Shown: piece after piece, positions 1-9,486 of the stretch
Layout: the number at the start of each line of letters is the position of its first letter
Position numbering within the stretch: position 1 is the stretch's first letter
Position numbers and translations under genes: made by a program
The notes under the pieces: generated by a model
Database searches by the model: none
What the model was told of the DNA's origin: nothing
Seen by the model: only the letters and a program-made list of their open reading frames with translations
NCBI GenBank assembly: GCA_963971575.1
Contig: OZ020620.1
Span: forward strand, 35,169,992 to 35,233,991
Direction: 5' to 3'
From: Liopterus haemorrhoidalis
Taxonomy: Eukaryota > Arthropoda > Insecta > Coleoptera > Dytiscidae
Length of the DNA: 64,000 nt

Positions 1-255
1 AATTCGTGCCATTGATGGCAGAAGATTAAATATTAAGTTTCATAATAATCCTTTTAGCCGAATTTACTCTGCACGCGTACACAGACAGACAGACGGACGA
101 ACGAACGGATAGACGGACGGACGGACAGACAGACCGACCGACGTCATGCTAAAAATAGTCAAAATGTTATGTAGGGACCACAATTCGTGGAGATCCATCG
201 AAATGTCAAAATGGGTATGATCATAATACCTCCCTTATATATGTTGGCGGTCGGT
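1..255 (-). mobile_element. Family A (Helentron/HINE-like) fragment, cut by window edge
   Basis: Reads in minus orientation and ends with GGCGGTCGGT at 246-255, the complement of the family's 5' inverted repeat ACCGACCGCC. A degenerate GACA/GACG tetranucleotide tract lies at about 72-140. The same sequence recurs at 2606-3259 and 19148-19375. Non-coding. Assignment to the non-autonomous rolling-circle (Helentron-associated) class is inferred from the layout described for A2. The poly-A run right after the end matches the flanks of other copies. Confidence 0.75.
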
Positions 256-1509
256 AAAAATAAATAATATACACAACTCTATTGTTAAACCCCCCATGGC
301 CACCCATCTAAATGTTACCAAAGTCCTGCCGTGACGGGCCTCACTGGCAAAACCCCCTGTCCCGTCCACCTCCCTCTCTTGTCTAATCCTAAAAGCATAA
401 TCATTATTTCGGTTAGAATAGATTAAGCAAAGAGAAACACAATTAAATAATCGCAGCTGGCAATGGAGAATCTAAAAGCCAATTTCACATAAAATAAAAA
501 ATAAATAAATAACCCAAGCCAGGACCTTCTCGTGACAACCTAAAAGAACGAAATTTCCATTTAGTTTCGCCTAAACATTTGGAATAGCCTGCAGTTGTGC
601 TTAAAAGCTTGAAATAGCCTATAGTAATATTTCTAGATACTTTTCCAGAAAGTTACAGTAAAATTATTAAAAAGCTGTCAATTTAGACCATAATTCATTT
701 TAATCCTATTAAATTAAAAAGAACGTTGTTTTTCTCCACTTAGATAGAATTGAAAATTGCATATATACAAACCTCACATATTTAAACTGAACGACTGCCA
801 ATCGTCGTAGCTGACAGTTTCCGCGAAATACTGTTACGTGCGATATACTGTGATAATGCAACCTTGAAATGTAGCCTTAAAATGTCATTGGTAGATGTAT
901 CTGTTTATCGACTGATATAAAAATTATATTTTTCAATTAAACAATAAACAAACCAATAAAAATTACAATGTAAGATGATGTAAACAATATGTAAAATAAT
1001 TTCTAGTACTCTCTGAACATATCAGCAAGTGCATCGCAATTAAAATCATTATATTCTTCAATCACTCACTTTTTATATGACATGTCATAACCACGCGCAG
1101 GGCTGTAATACATATTTTTCTACGACTGTTAGGAAATAAACCTATTTAACTCTTTTCCACACTTTTGTGAAAATTAATTTACATATTTTTTAAAGTAAAT
1201 TAGTTATTGAAATTGTAACAATATTTATTCAAAAACTTAGTTCTTATTAATAACGACCCATTTACTTTACGTGTTCCATATAATAATTTTTATACGTCTG
1301 TTTAAAATGACATTTTATATTAATTTAATTTACAAACGAAGTTCGCAAAACAAATGTCAAAAAAAATCATCGTTTCTTATTTTTTTGAATGGTCGCAAAG
1401 TAATATATTATGCAACTAGAGCGGCAAGCCTGTGCCGCAAATGTTAAATCGTTTGTACCTGTTTGACCGCTAAGTAAAGGCATAGACGTAAGTTCAACTC
1501 CTGCTTATG
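256..1509. other. Intergenic, no gene seen; MITE D fragment at 512-590
   Basis: AT-rich sequence without a credible reading frame. Positions 512-590 match one end of MITE family D (motifs AGGACCTTCTCGTGACAACC and CGCCTAAACATTTGG), a 79-bp remnant whose other end is missing. I see nothing else that can be supported here. Confidence 0.6.
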
Positions 1510-1900
1510 TAAGGTGACCATACGTCCCGAATTTGCCGGGACAGTCCCTAATTTCCGCCTTGCGTCCCGAATTTTTTCAGAGGCAATATTTGTCCCGAAT
1601 TTTAGAAAAGGTACTTATTTTCAACATTATTTTTAATACATTTCAACAAAACTTATTTTTACAAAACTTGAACTAAAAAATATCTACCGAAAGGGTATTT
1701 TCCTTGATGAACAGCTTTTGGACAAGTGACAAGACTCAACTTGATGTAGACACATCAAAAGCAATATTACTGATTAAAGTAAATTATGAAGAAAATTGTG
1801 CGGATTTATATAAAATGATTCAAAGCAAAAAACCTACTCAAAAAGATCCATAGTTCGGAAAAATATAAATAGTTTCCTACTGAGTAATTTTAATGATTAT
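1510..1900 (+). mobile_element. hAT-like remnant (F0) with transposase tail
   Basis: Starts with TAAGGTGACCATACGTCCCG, close to the termini of the F elements elsewhere in the window (TAGGGTGACCATTCGTCCCG). It is followed by repeated TCCCGAATTT blocks and then by a hAT transposase C-terminal fragment. This makes F0 the best local candidate for a relative of the autonomous partner of the F elements. The right terminus was not found. Confidence 0.5.
1707..1853 (+). pseudogene. hAT-type transposase C-terminal fragment
   Basis: Forty-eight codons from ATG 1707 to TAG 1851-1853, containing the stretches DTSKAILLIKVNYEENCADL and YKMIQSKKP. These resemble the extreme C-terminus of arthropod hAT/ZBED-like transposases, where an 'aiL..KvNfe..C.efY' segment precedes 'lLkkI.ssEKY'; in-register SSEKYK-like remains follow the stop. 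No catalytic residues are present. Recognition is from family knowledge only. Confidence 0.45.
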
Positions 1901-2025
1901 ATTGTGAATTAATTTAACAAATACTGTGATTTTAATAATATAAGTTAATTATCTGTGATCGGATATTTTTATTTATTATAAATTATAATTATTTATTGTA
2001 TATTATTTGTATTAAAAGAAATAAG

Positions 2026-2475
2026 CTGTGGCCACCACAGGACCGTCCGCCATCACAAAGTACTTTTATAAAATACATTCTAGCAGAAGAGTAGAAATAA
2101 CATGGCCTAATATTTTCTAACAGAGATATTATTTATCATGACCATGGAAACGTTACATTTAAGTATGAAAAAATTGAGAAATTTCGAAAAATTTTACAAA
2201 AATTATTCCAAATTTTTCGTTTTATCAAAAAACGTCTCAAATAAAAGTTATTAATTATTGCTTTTATAGCAACTTTTGTTCAATAAATTGTTTCGAAATA
2301 TTTTTCTGTTGTGAAATATTCACAAAAATCTTAAAATCGACACGAGTGAACTTCCATTTTTAATCAACCGATTTTTACCAAAAGTTGATCAACTCGTGCC
2401 ATTGATGGCAGAAGCTTAAATATGAAGTTTCATAAAATTCCTTTCAGCCGAATTTGCTCTGCACGTGTACACAGT
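2026..2475 (-). mobile_element. Family A copy A1a, 3' half
   Basis: Begins with the terminal hairpin CTGTGGCCACCACAG (2026-2040), then the 3' inverted-repeat zone and about 400 bp of core, and stops where the tetranucleotide tract would start (about 2475). It joins head-on with a second A 3' end in the opposite orientation (A1b), forming a palindromic composite. Non-coding. Confidence 0.75.
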
Positions 2476-2510
2476 ACACAGCTCTGCATGTGTTGTATTT
2501 TATACAAGTA

Positions 2511-3403
2511 TAGGGTGACCATTTTCTTAAGTAGGCAATGCGGGACAAAGCAAGAAAAAAAGGTCGTCACTTTTCAAATATAAGTGAAGAGCAAAAAAAA
2601 AAAAGCTGTGGCCACCACAGGACCGACCGCCATCGTAAAGTACTGATATAAAATACATTCTAGCAGCAGAGTAGAAATAACGTGGCCTAATATTTTCTAA
2701 CAGAGATATTATTTATCATGACCATGGAAACGGTACATATAAGTATGAAAAAATTGAGACTTGGCAAAAATTTCGAAAAATTTTACAGAAATTATTCGAA
2801 ATTTTTCGTTTTATCAAAAAACGTCTCAAATAAAAGTTATTAGTTATTGCTTTTATAGCAACTTTTGTTCAATACATTTTTTTTGAAATATTTTTCTGTT
2901 GTGAAATATTCACAAAAATCTTAAAATCGACATGAGTAAACTCCCATTTTTAGTCAACCGATTTTTACCAAAAGTTGATCAACTCGTGCCATTGATGGCA
3001 GAAGCTTAAATATGAAGTTTCATAAAAATCCTTTCAGCCGAATTTGCTCTGCACGTGTACACAGACAGACGGACAGACAGACGGACAGACAGACAGACAG
3101 ACGGACAGACAAACGGACGGACAGACAGACCGACAGACATCATGCTAAAAATAGTGTAAACGTTATGTAGGGACCTCAATTCGTGGAGATCCATCGAAAT
3201 CTCGAAATGTCAAAATCGGTATGATCACAATACCTCCCTTATATATGTTGGCGGTCGGTAAAAAGGACCTCACCTCCCGAATCCAAGTGAAGAGCAAAAA
3301 AAAGGTCCTCATATCTTCAAATACAAGTCAAGAAATCAAGTGAAGTGCACAAAAGTTAGAATGCGGGACTGTCCCGCAAAAATCGGGACGAATGGTCACC
3401 CTA
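2511..3403. mobile_element. hAT non-autonomous element F1 (8-bp TSD), hosts A2
   Basis: Termini TAGGGTGACCAT... and ...ATGGTCACCCTA are inverted repeats. The 8 bp on each side are identical: TACAAGTA at 2503-2510 and 3404-3411, which is the hAT signature. Without the nested A2 it is only about 240 bp. Internally it carries CCCGCA/GGGAC motifs and the shared module (GGTCCTCA... AAGTGAAGAGCAAAAAA). No coding capacity. Confidence 0.9.
2606..3259 (-). mobile_element. Family A copy A2, near full length (HINE-like)
   Basis: The most complete A copy, 654 bp. In its own orientation: 5' inverted repeat ACCGACCGCC (complement at 3250-3259), a GTCT/GTCC tract (about 3060-3140), a ~400-bp core, the 3' inverted repeat GGCGGTCGGT, and a terminal hairpin CTGTGGTGGCCACAG. 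It sits inside an A-run of hAT F1, with A's on both sides. This order of parts is that of DINE-1/Helentron-associated elements. No protein is encoded, so a Rep/helicase partner would have to act in trans (inference). Confidence 0.8.
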
Positions 3404-3446
3404 TACAAGTACTTTATGACGGCGGGCGGTCCTGTGGTGGCCACAG

Positions 3447-3640
3447 CTGATTTTTTTTGTATCATCACTTGTACTTTGGAAATGATGATCTGTTTTGTCA
3501 TCACCTGTATTTTGGAGGTGAGGACCTTTTTTTAGGTCATCACTTGTTTATTAAAAGGGCGCTATTTTAAGTTAATTTAATTAATTTGCCAAGGGCGCCA
3601 AAAACATTGCTACGGCTCAGGTCGTTCGTTAACCTGCCTA
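3447..3640. repeat. hAT-module remnant (shared ~41-bp motif, inverted orientation)
   Basis: Contains ATCATCACTTGTA, GGAGGTGAGGACCTTTTTTT and ATCACTTG followed by GGGCGCCAAAA and CTACGGCTCAG. These are pieces of the internal module and the right-terminal zone seen in several small hAT elements in this window. Its left terminus is missing; family A ends directly before it. Confidence 0.5.
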
Positions 3641-4330
3641 GTATTGAATGAAACTTCTCTTAAATTTCCTGTCTCCTGGTGGTTATTAGTGAGTACCCCC
3701 CTGTGTGGAAAACAGTGTGGCACTCTAGTACGTCAGTTGTTAAGAACATAGTCCATTCATGAAATAAACTGGCTAGATCTGAACAAGTTTTACAACAATT
3801 TTATGTATTAATTTATCAAATAATCATTGAAAATACAATCTGTCTGTTCTAGACTAATAAAACTGAAGTTATGGCACCAGAAAACCCTTAAAATTTAATT
3901 TATGATTTATATTTTTTGTCTGTTTCCTTAACTAAAGTTCAAAGGTTATCAATGCTAACTACGAGGTCACACTGTAACTAAGTAATCATCAAGTAAACAT
4001 TTCTTTAATTGATTCTTCGCCACCATTGTTTAGTTTACCGAGTTCTTACCTTTTTATGATATAGGTAAAGGTAAAAGGTGTGTTTATATCATCAAGCATC
4101 AATCGTTTCCAGCACGTAGCGTTTCCTGCACGACAAATATACTTTAGTACTTTTTCTATTGAAAAGTGACATTACCGATGGCGGCGCTGTAATAGAAGGA
4201 AATACAATTGACGACAGTAGTGTTTTAGCTGCAAATATGCACATAGCGAACAGGTTAACCCATTAGCGTATGAAGTTATAAATTTTGATTTGTATTTCTG
4301 GATTTATATTAAAATTAGATCCTTTTATGA
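3641..4330. other. No gene seen
   Basis: About 690 bp of AT-rich sequence with stops in all frames. Nothing specific recognised. Confidence 0.5.
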
Positions 4331-4390
4331 CGAGGGTTACCTTTTATGTTTTTACAAACGACCACTAGATGGCAATATTGAAATGTGTCA

Positions 4391-4856
4391 TTACTATTGA
4401 CATCTGACACTACCAATAGAGGCGCTACTGCATTTTACATCATGACTGACTTTGGTAGGATATTTTTGACAGGTTCAATGGTATCTTCATGTGATATTTA
4501 TTGAAACACACGGGAACACACTCTAAAATGGTCTTTAACTGTCTTTCCACTTCTAAGAACATATTCCCATGCTTGTCTTCTATCCATAACTACACGTGCA
4601 CCACCATGGCAGAAACACGCTTTTTGCCACGTTTCGGAACACGATGAAAACCTAGGTCTCTATCACGACCTACTTTTGCATTGCAAAGATAAACACAACA
4701 ATTCACGTTGCATTTAATTTTTTCTTGCAATTTTAAAGACATTTTTTTAAAAACTTGCTATGAAAACAACAGTAAACAAACTCGACTATCCTACAACCGT
4801 CAGTTTCTCAAAATCTCACTAGAGGCGCTTCAGTTATTGTCAGTTGACAATAGTAA
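4391..4856. mobile_element. Inverted-repeat element carrying a THAP-domain fragment, nested in mariner
   Basis: Ends are imperfect inverted repeats (TTACTATTGACATCTGACAC on the left; complement of TGTCAGTTGACAATAGTAA on the right), with inner inverted blocks CTGACTTTGGTAGGATA and TATCCTACAACCGTCAG. Between these lies a minus-strand THAP zinc-finger fragment. THAP domains are typical of P-element/THAP9-type transposases but also of host proteins; with only this domain present the class is undecided. No clean target duplication found. Confidence 0.55.
4498..4742 (-). pseudogene. THAP zinc-finger domain fragment
   Basis: Begins at ATG 4742 with MSLKLQEKIKCNVNCCVYLC, then GRDRDLGFHRVPKRG. A stop and a frameshift follow, and the other frame continues with MDRRQAWEYVLRSGKTVKDH and RVCSRVF. 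This gives the order of a THAP finger: C-x(2-4)-C near the start, an FHRVPK-type segment, a Trp, and an RVCS tail. The final zinc-binding His of the normal CSxHF ending is replaced (CSRVF), so it would not fold as a normal finger. Too short to be found by length-based gene calling. Confidence 0.6.
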
Positions 4857-4951
4857 AATTTGACGTTTGTTATTGTGAAATCAGTGGCAGCTTATAAATT
4901 GACCAAGTAGTTTATTGACAGTGAGCATAAAAAAAACAAGTATGTGAAAAA

Positions 4952-5978
4952 ATGGAGATTACTCGTGAAGGTTTTCGTTAGATGATTTTTTACGATTTTA
5001 GTAAAGGCCTCACTCAACAATAACACATAGATTCGCTTCGTTCAACTTTTAGTAATGAAGCACCATCAGCAAAGACTGTTTACAATTGGTTTGCAGAATT
5101 TCGTGGTTGTGCGTCCGTCAGTGATGAATCTCGTGAAGGTCGACCAAAATCGGTTTTGATTCAAAAAAACATCGATGCTGTGCGCAAAATGATTGAAGAA
5201 CATCAGCATGTGACTTACCGTGACATAGAGGCATCCTTTGGCATATCGCAGACTGTAATACATTCGATTTTGCATGAATTGTGAAAAAGATCTGTTCCCG
5301 ATGGAAACTGCATAATTTGACCGAAGCTCAAAAAAAAGCTCGTGTTGATTGGTGTAAGGTAATGCTAAAAAAATTCAACCTAGGCACTGCAAAATCCGTA
5401 TACAACATCGTTACAGGCGACGAAACTTGGATTTATTCATATGAACCGAAAATTATGTAACAACCCACTGTTTGGGTCTTCCAAGATGAACCGAAACCCA
5501 CAAAAATTGTTCGTTCAAGAAGCACTTCCAAGATAATGATCGCTTGTACTGGATTGGATCGGTTGTACTGGACATGTTGCAACCATTTCTTTAGAGGATC
5601 GGAGAACAGTTAATTTGAATAGTATACAACAATTTGTTTGCCAGAAGTCATTGACAAAATCAGGAAAAACAACCAAAAAGTCGCATCATTCTTCATTATG
5701 ACAATGCAAGCTCCCACACAGCACGCCAAACAATTATTTGCAGGAGAAAAACATCGAATTAATGTCTGTATTCACCTGATTTATCCCCTAACGACTTTTT
5801 TTTGTTCCCCAATGTCAAACAAAAAATGCGTGGACAGCGATTTTCACCACTTGAAGCTGTTGAAGCCTTCGAAAACCATGTTTTTGAGATACCAACTTCA
5901 GAGTGGAAAAAATGTTTCGAGAATTGGTTTGAACGCAAGTGTATAAATCTTAAATGCGAATATTTTGAAAAGAAATAA
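4952..5978 (+). pseudogene. mariner transposase, many stops and frameshifts
   Basis: Starts MEITREGFR; the helix-turn-helix part is open for about 60 codons with TVYNWFAEFRGC, DESREGRPKS, TYRDIEASFGISQTVIHSIL. Catalytic-domain traces remain (TGDETWIYSYEP in broken frames, a degraded second Asp region and the C-terminal YFEK ending). At least a dozen stops or shifts: long inactive. Cut-and-paste DNA transposase of the DD34D family by homology. A different mariner lineage from the one at 56.7 kb. Confidence 0.75.
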
Positions 5979-6045
5979 AACAGTTTGTTCCAAAAAAAAA
6001 TTTTTCTTTCTTATTTTTTGTAAAAACTTAAAAGGTAGCCCTCGT

Positions 6046-6140
6046 ATTTGTCCATTCTTGAATGACAACAAAAAACAATACAATTTGTTCCACTATTTGG
6101 TACCACTGGGTCTCCGTTATATTTTCTGAATCTGTTAATT
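6046..6140 (-). repeat. THAP-like repeat fragment
   Basis: In the minus frame it reads GTNCIVFCCHSRMDKYEG, near-identical to the fragments at 9387-9480 (NCSVFCCHSRKDKDRHLSFF) and 59920-60150 (NCSVFGCHSRQDKDRHLSFF). These are the N-terminal CxxxxC part of a THAP finger. The mariner's right end at 6044 interrupts it. Confidence 0.5.
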
Positions 6141-6724
6141 TTTGATTTATGGTAATTTTGTTTTATGTCAGTGGGGTAAAATTTAATGATACCGGCAAGC
6201 GACGCGTCACCATCGGTCAAAGACGTTCACATGCGGACTTGTCCTTCAAAACTTATTTATGATGGAAACATACAGTCTACATATTATATTGACTTCAATT
6301 ATAGTTTGTTTTCATAATAAATTCATTGTAATATACACATAAAAATTCTATAGAAAACTACGTTCTTGATAACGAGGAAATTTTTATTTTTCTCAGAAAT
6401 GAATTTATTAAAACACATAAAAAGCATTTACAGTACTCTAATAAAAATTATTTTATTGAGAATTGATACGCTTGAATACGCTAACTGGTAGCAAGATTAT
6501 TGTACGAAATACTGCAGTACAATTTGAAATTATTACGTATATTTTAGTGTTGAATTTTTGTTACAATTTACACAGAAGTTCATTTTCGTACGAATTCGTT
6601 ATTTGCGGGATTTACCGATTTTTTATTAGTTGTCTTTGTCAATTTAAAATAGTGGGATTGGAACATTTAGAACATACGAAGTTTATTTAAAACATGAAGA
6701 TAGTATTTAAAATAATTTAAAAAA
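6141..6724. other. No gene seen
   Basis: AT-rich. A short open stretch at 6463-6690 has no recognisable features. Part of 6500-6560 resembles the sequence just left of the THAP repeat at 59.85 kb (shared AGTGTTGAATTTT), so it may be a remnant of the same repeat. Confidence 0.4.
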
Positions 6725-7675
6725 TTGATGTGAAGTGTGAATTTTCACACATTTCAGGGTTTCGCAGGTATATAATAAGTGAATGATGATTATTTGGGAT
6801 GCCAAAAATTGCGAAAATTGCGCCTATGGCTTCCATTGGTTGTTATAAGCTCCGCTCCTCTTTTTTTTCGTACACGTTTGATTTCGTGTACATTGAAACA
6901 GAATTAAATTATAATTTCAACAATTTCCACTGGTTATTACTTTAAAAATTAGTTTTTAAAAATTAAATGCGACATTTGCCAAAATATAACTAGAATTTTG
7001 AAAAAATAATTTAAACAAAATAAAAATGCAAAAAAAAAACAAAAAATAATATTGTCTCCTCTCGCAGGGATCGAACTGATGTATTTGGGTAAGAAGCCAG
7101 CGCCATAACCATTTCACCAGGATACACCTTCTAGACTAGCGTGTTACATAAGTATAACTTATGTACATTGTTAGCCAAAAAACACAAAAAATTCGTTTTT
7201 TTCCAAAAACATAATCTGATCAAAAATTCCTGTTGTACTATTCCGGTTCACACCAATGTACATTACTTAGAATTTTTTTCAGATTTTTAGTTTAAACCAT
7301 CTAGGCTACAGGGTGTGGGACAAAATTTTTTTTGCAAAATTTTGGCTATATTCGCTTCAAAATAATTTATTTTGTAAAAATAAAAATTTGATCGTTAATT
7401 CACGCACCAAGGGCTTTCATTTGATACAGTACTCAGAATTTTAAAAAATATTTCTTTTTTCGATGAGCAGATATTTGTTTATATTTTTTAGGGGTATATG
7501 TTTTTTAGATGATTTAGTATTTTTCCTTTGTGCGGGTCAAAGAGTTGTATAAGCATGCCAAATTTGAACTCTCTAGGTTTAGCCGTTTGGCTACAATTTT
7601 TACCGAACAGACAGACAGACAGACAGACGACAAAATGACGGTATAAGGGTTTTTTGGTCATACCTACAAAACCCT
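6725..7675 (-). mobile_element. Family B copy B1 (Helentron/HINE-like, tRNA-like cassette)
   Basis: Full-length, 951 bp. In its own orientation: 5' inverted repeat AGGGTTTTGTAGGTAT, a (TCTG)n tract (about 7604-7628), a ~600-bp core, a tRNA-like segment (A-box-like CTGGTGAAATGG, complement of 7109-7120; B-box-like AGTTCGATCCC, complement of 7067-7077), T-runs, the 3' inverted repeat ATACCTGCGAAACCCT, and a hairpin GTGTGAAAATTCACAC. A-runs flank both sides. Non-coding. Confidence 0.8.
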
Positions 7676-7822
7676 AAAAATGGGAGGTGTTCACTATAAT
7701 TCTGAAATAAAATCAAAAAATCTACTTGAATACAAGAACGGCATGACACAGAAAGAAATTTCTGAATAGTATAAGATCCATAAATCTATAATTTCCCGCG
7801 TTGTGAAGAGTTGAATCTTACC

Positions 7823-8400
7823 ATGGGTGCGTTTTGTTGTGCCAATTCTGGTTTCGGTTTAATCAGAATACGCGTTTTCTTGCGACAATATTCTCGTTCT
7901 ATTCATTCTACTCATTCGATGACTCGAGGTCGAACGACTAGAATGAATAAGTGTGGTGGGGATGAAAAATATGTATTTGAATGCAGTTGTTTTCATTTGG
8001 TTTTTAAATGTTTTAGAATTCAATCTTGGTATTACTGCTTCAAAATTATTTTTACTTTTAGCTATTTTCTCATTTTGTGTCCTAAAATAATATAAAATAA
8101 TATACCTATATGATTTTAATATAGTATTGTTAAATCTAAACTTAAAATATATTTACAATGCAATTATTCGTTCTAAAACATTACGTTCTAGAATATTTGC
8201 TTCAAATATAAAGTTTTCTTATTCTGAATTTATTATTTAGATTATCCATTTAGGTGAAATATATTCGTTATTTGTTCTACAACCATATGACTTAACCTAC
8301 ATGTAAATGTCATTCCATGTTTACTTCACGATCAAAATTGTCGTTTTCTTGCGCATCAATTCTAGTACTTCTAACCAGCTACCAACAAAACGCACCCCAT
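7823..8400. mobile_element. MITE U (GGGTGCGTTTTGTTG inverted ends)
   Basis: Inverted ends ATGGGTGCGTTTTGTTG (left) and CAACAAAACGCACCCCAT (right) enclose about 578 bp of non-coding DNA. The insert separates two adjacent parts of the Tc1 reading frame, so the borders are constrained by homology. Possible TTA/TAA flanks. Inside is a palindromic stretch around 7900-7950 (ATTCATTCTA ... TAGAATGAAT). Superfamily not assigned. Confidence 0.65.
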
Positions 8401-8746
8401 AAGGGAGGGCGATCCCGTCAACCAACGCGCCGGGAGCACCGTGTAATACTAAAATTAATTTTAAAAAATCCTCAAATATCTTCCAAAGAAATCAAAGACA
8501 GCCTAGGACTAGATTTAAATATATCAAATATAAGGCGACGTGCGATGGACAATAATCTACGCAGCTACAAAATAGCAAAAAAAAAAACATTTGTTTCAAA
8601 TAAAAATAGGTTAGCTCGTCTACAATTTGCAAAAACCCACTCAAACTGGAGCTAACACAAATGGGGAACAGTATTATTTTCAGATGAAACAAAATTCAAT
8701 TTGTGTGGAAGTGATGGCAAATCGAATGTCAAAAGGCCTAGAAATA

Positions 8747-9149
8747 CAGTCTGTTCCAAACGGTTAGGCGGAACTAAATGGGAATTTCGTTCTTTTAGGT
8801 TGGAAAAGGGACCTTGCTTTGGTTATTTCATTTTTCACGTTGGAATGTCAAAATTTTAAATTCCAACAATGAAACCATGGAAACGAATGACATATGTCAA
8901 AATTTAATATTTTTTTTACTTATTTTATTGACAAAAAAATAAATAAATGGGAAATTTGTATTAAGAATGACACAAAAAATCAAAATATAAAGAAAATGAC
9001 ATTTTAAAATGATATTAACCTTAACCAAAAAATGTTTATTGTAATTATGATTTACAAAGCTTAAACAAAACGGTCGAAAAGCACGATTTAAACGATAAAA
9101 GTAACTAGATTGCAAAATCTAGTTCCGCCTAACCGTTTGGAACAGATTG
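8747..9149. mobile_element. MITE family D1 copy, inserted in Tc1
   Basis: Termini CAGTCTGTTCCAAACG and its inverse (CGTTTGGAACAGATTG), with TA on both sides (8745-8746 and 9150-9151). 403 bp, non-coding. It splits the Tc1 transposase between the first Asp region and the MAWGCFSA region. Family D1 occurs at least five times in the window. Confidence 0.9.
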
Positions 9150-9386
9150 TAAAAGATTTAATCCGAGATATACAAATGGGACGGTTAAATTTGAAGGTGG
9201 AAACGTTATGGCCTGGGGATGCTTCTCGGCACAATGAATAGGTCCACTAAGACGAAATTATGGCAACATGAATGCTTTGGATTATAGAGATATCTTGCAA
9301 AATACAATGCTTCCGTACGCAGACTGGAATGATAACAATCCAAAGCATACGGCACAGATCGTCAAAGATTGGATCGAAAAATTTTA

Positions 9387-9480
9387 ACTATAAAAGCAGA
9401 ACAAATTGTAGTGTTTTTTGCTGTCATTCAAGAAAGGACAAAGATAGGCATCTTAGTTTTTTTACTTTTTCCAGATAGTA
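9387..9480 (+). repeat. THAP-like repeat fragment
   Basis: Encodes NCSVFCCHSRKDKDRHLSFF in frame, the zinc-binding start of a THAP finger. Nearly the same DNA is at 59920-60000 (shared from ACTATAAAAG to CTTAGTTTTTTT). It abuts the broken Tc1 on the left and repeat L on the right. Confidence 0.5.
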
Positions 9481-9486
9481 ATATCT

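Larger units (their letters stand above)
2476..3446 (+). mobile_element. Family A copy A1b, 3' end only, split by hAT F1
   Basis: Two pieces, 2476-2510 and 3404-3446, are contiguous once F1 is removed and match the last ~80 bp of family A, ending in the hairpin CTGTGGTGGCCACAG (3432-3446) and then a T-run. The opposite orientation to A1a makes an inverted pair. Confidence 0.65.
4331..6044 (+). mobile_element. mariner (DD34D type) remnant with both terminal repeats
   Basis: Left terminus CGAGGGTTACCTTTTATG (4331-) pairs with the right terminus, whose complement is CGAGGGCTACCTTTTAAG; 26 of 28 terminal positions agree. TA follows the right end; the left flank is mutated. After removing the nested element at 4391-4856 the length is about 1.25 kb, normal for mariner. 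The transposase is dead (separate entry). The right end lies inside a THAP-like repeat. Confidence 0.8.
7690..9386 (+). mobile_element. Tc1-like transposon remnant split by two MITEs
   Basis: One dead Tc1 element in three pieces: 7690-7822 (first helix-turn-helix), 8401-8746 (second DNA-binding part and first Asp) and 9150-9386 (catalytic core). MITE U separates the first two and MITE D1 the last two. The right end is cut where the THAP-like repeat begins. Confidence 0.75.
7690..9386 (+). pseudogene. Tc1-family transposase, broken
   Basis: Piece 1: KNLLEYKNGMTQKEISE and HKSIISRVVKS (helix-turn-helix). Piece 2: GRSRQPTRREHRVILKLILK, SSKEIKDSLGLDL, RLARLQFAKTHSNWS, then a stop and DETKFNLCGSDG (first catalytic Asp). 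Piece 3: GNVMAWGCFSAQ, LDYRDILQNTMLPYAD, DNNPKHTAQIVKDWIEK (second Asp). This is the Tc1/DD34E order; the final Glu region is missing. Stops, shifts and two insertions make it non-functional. Confidence 0.8.
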
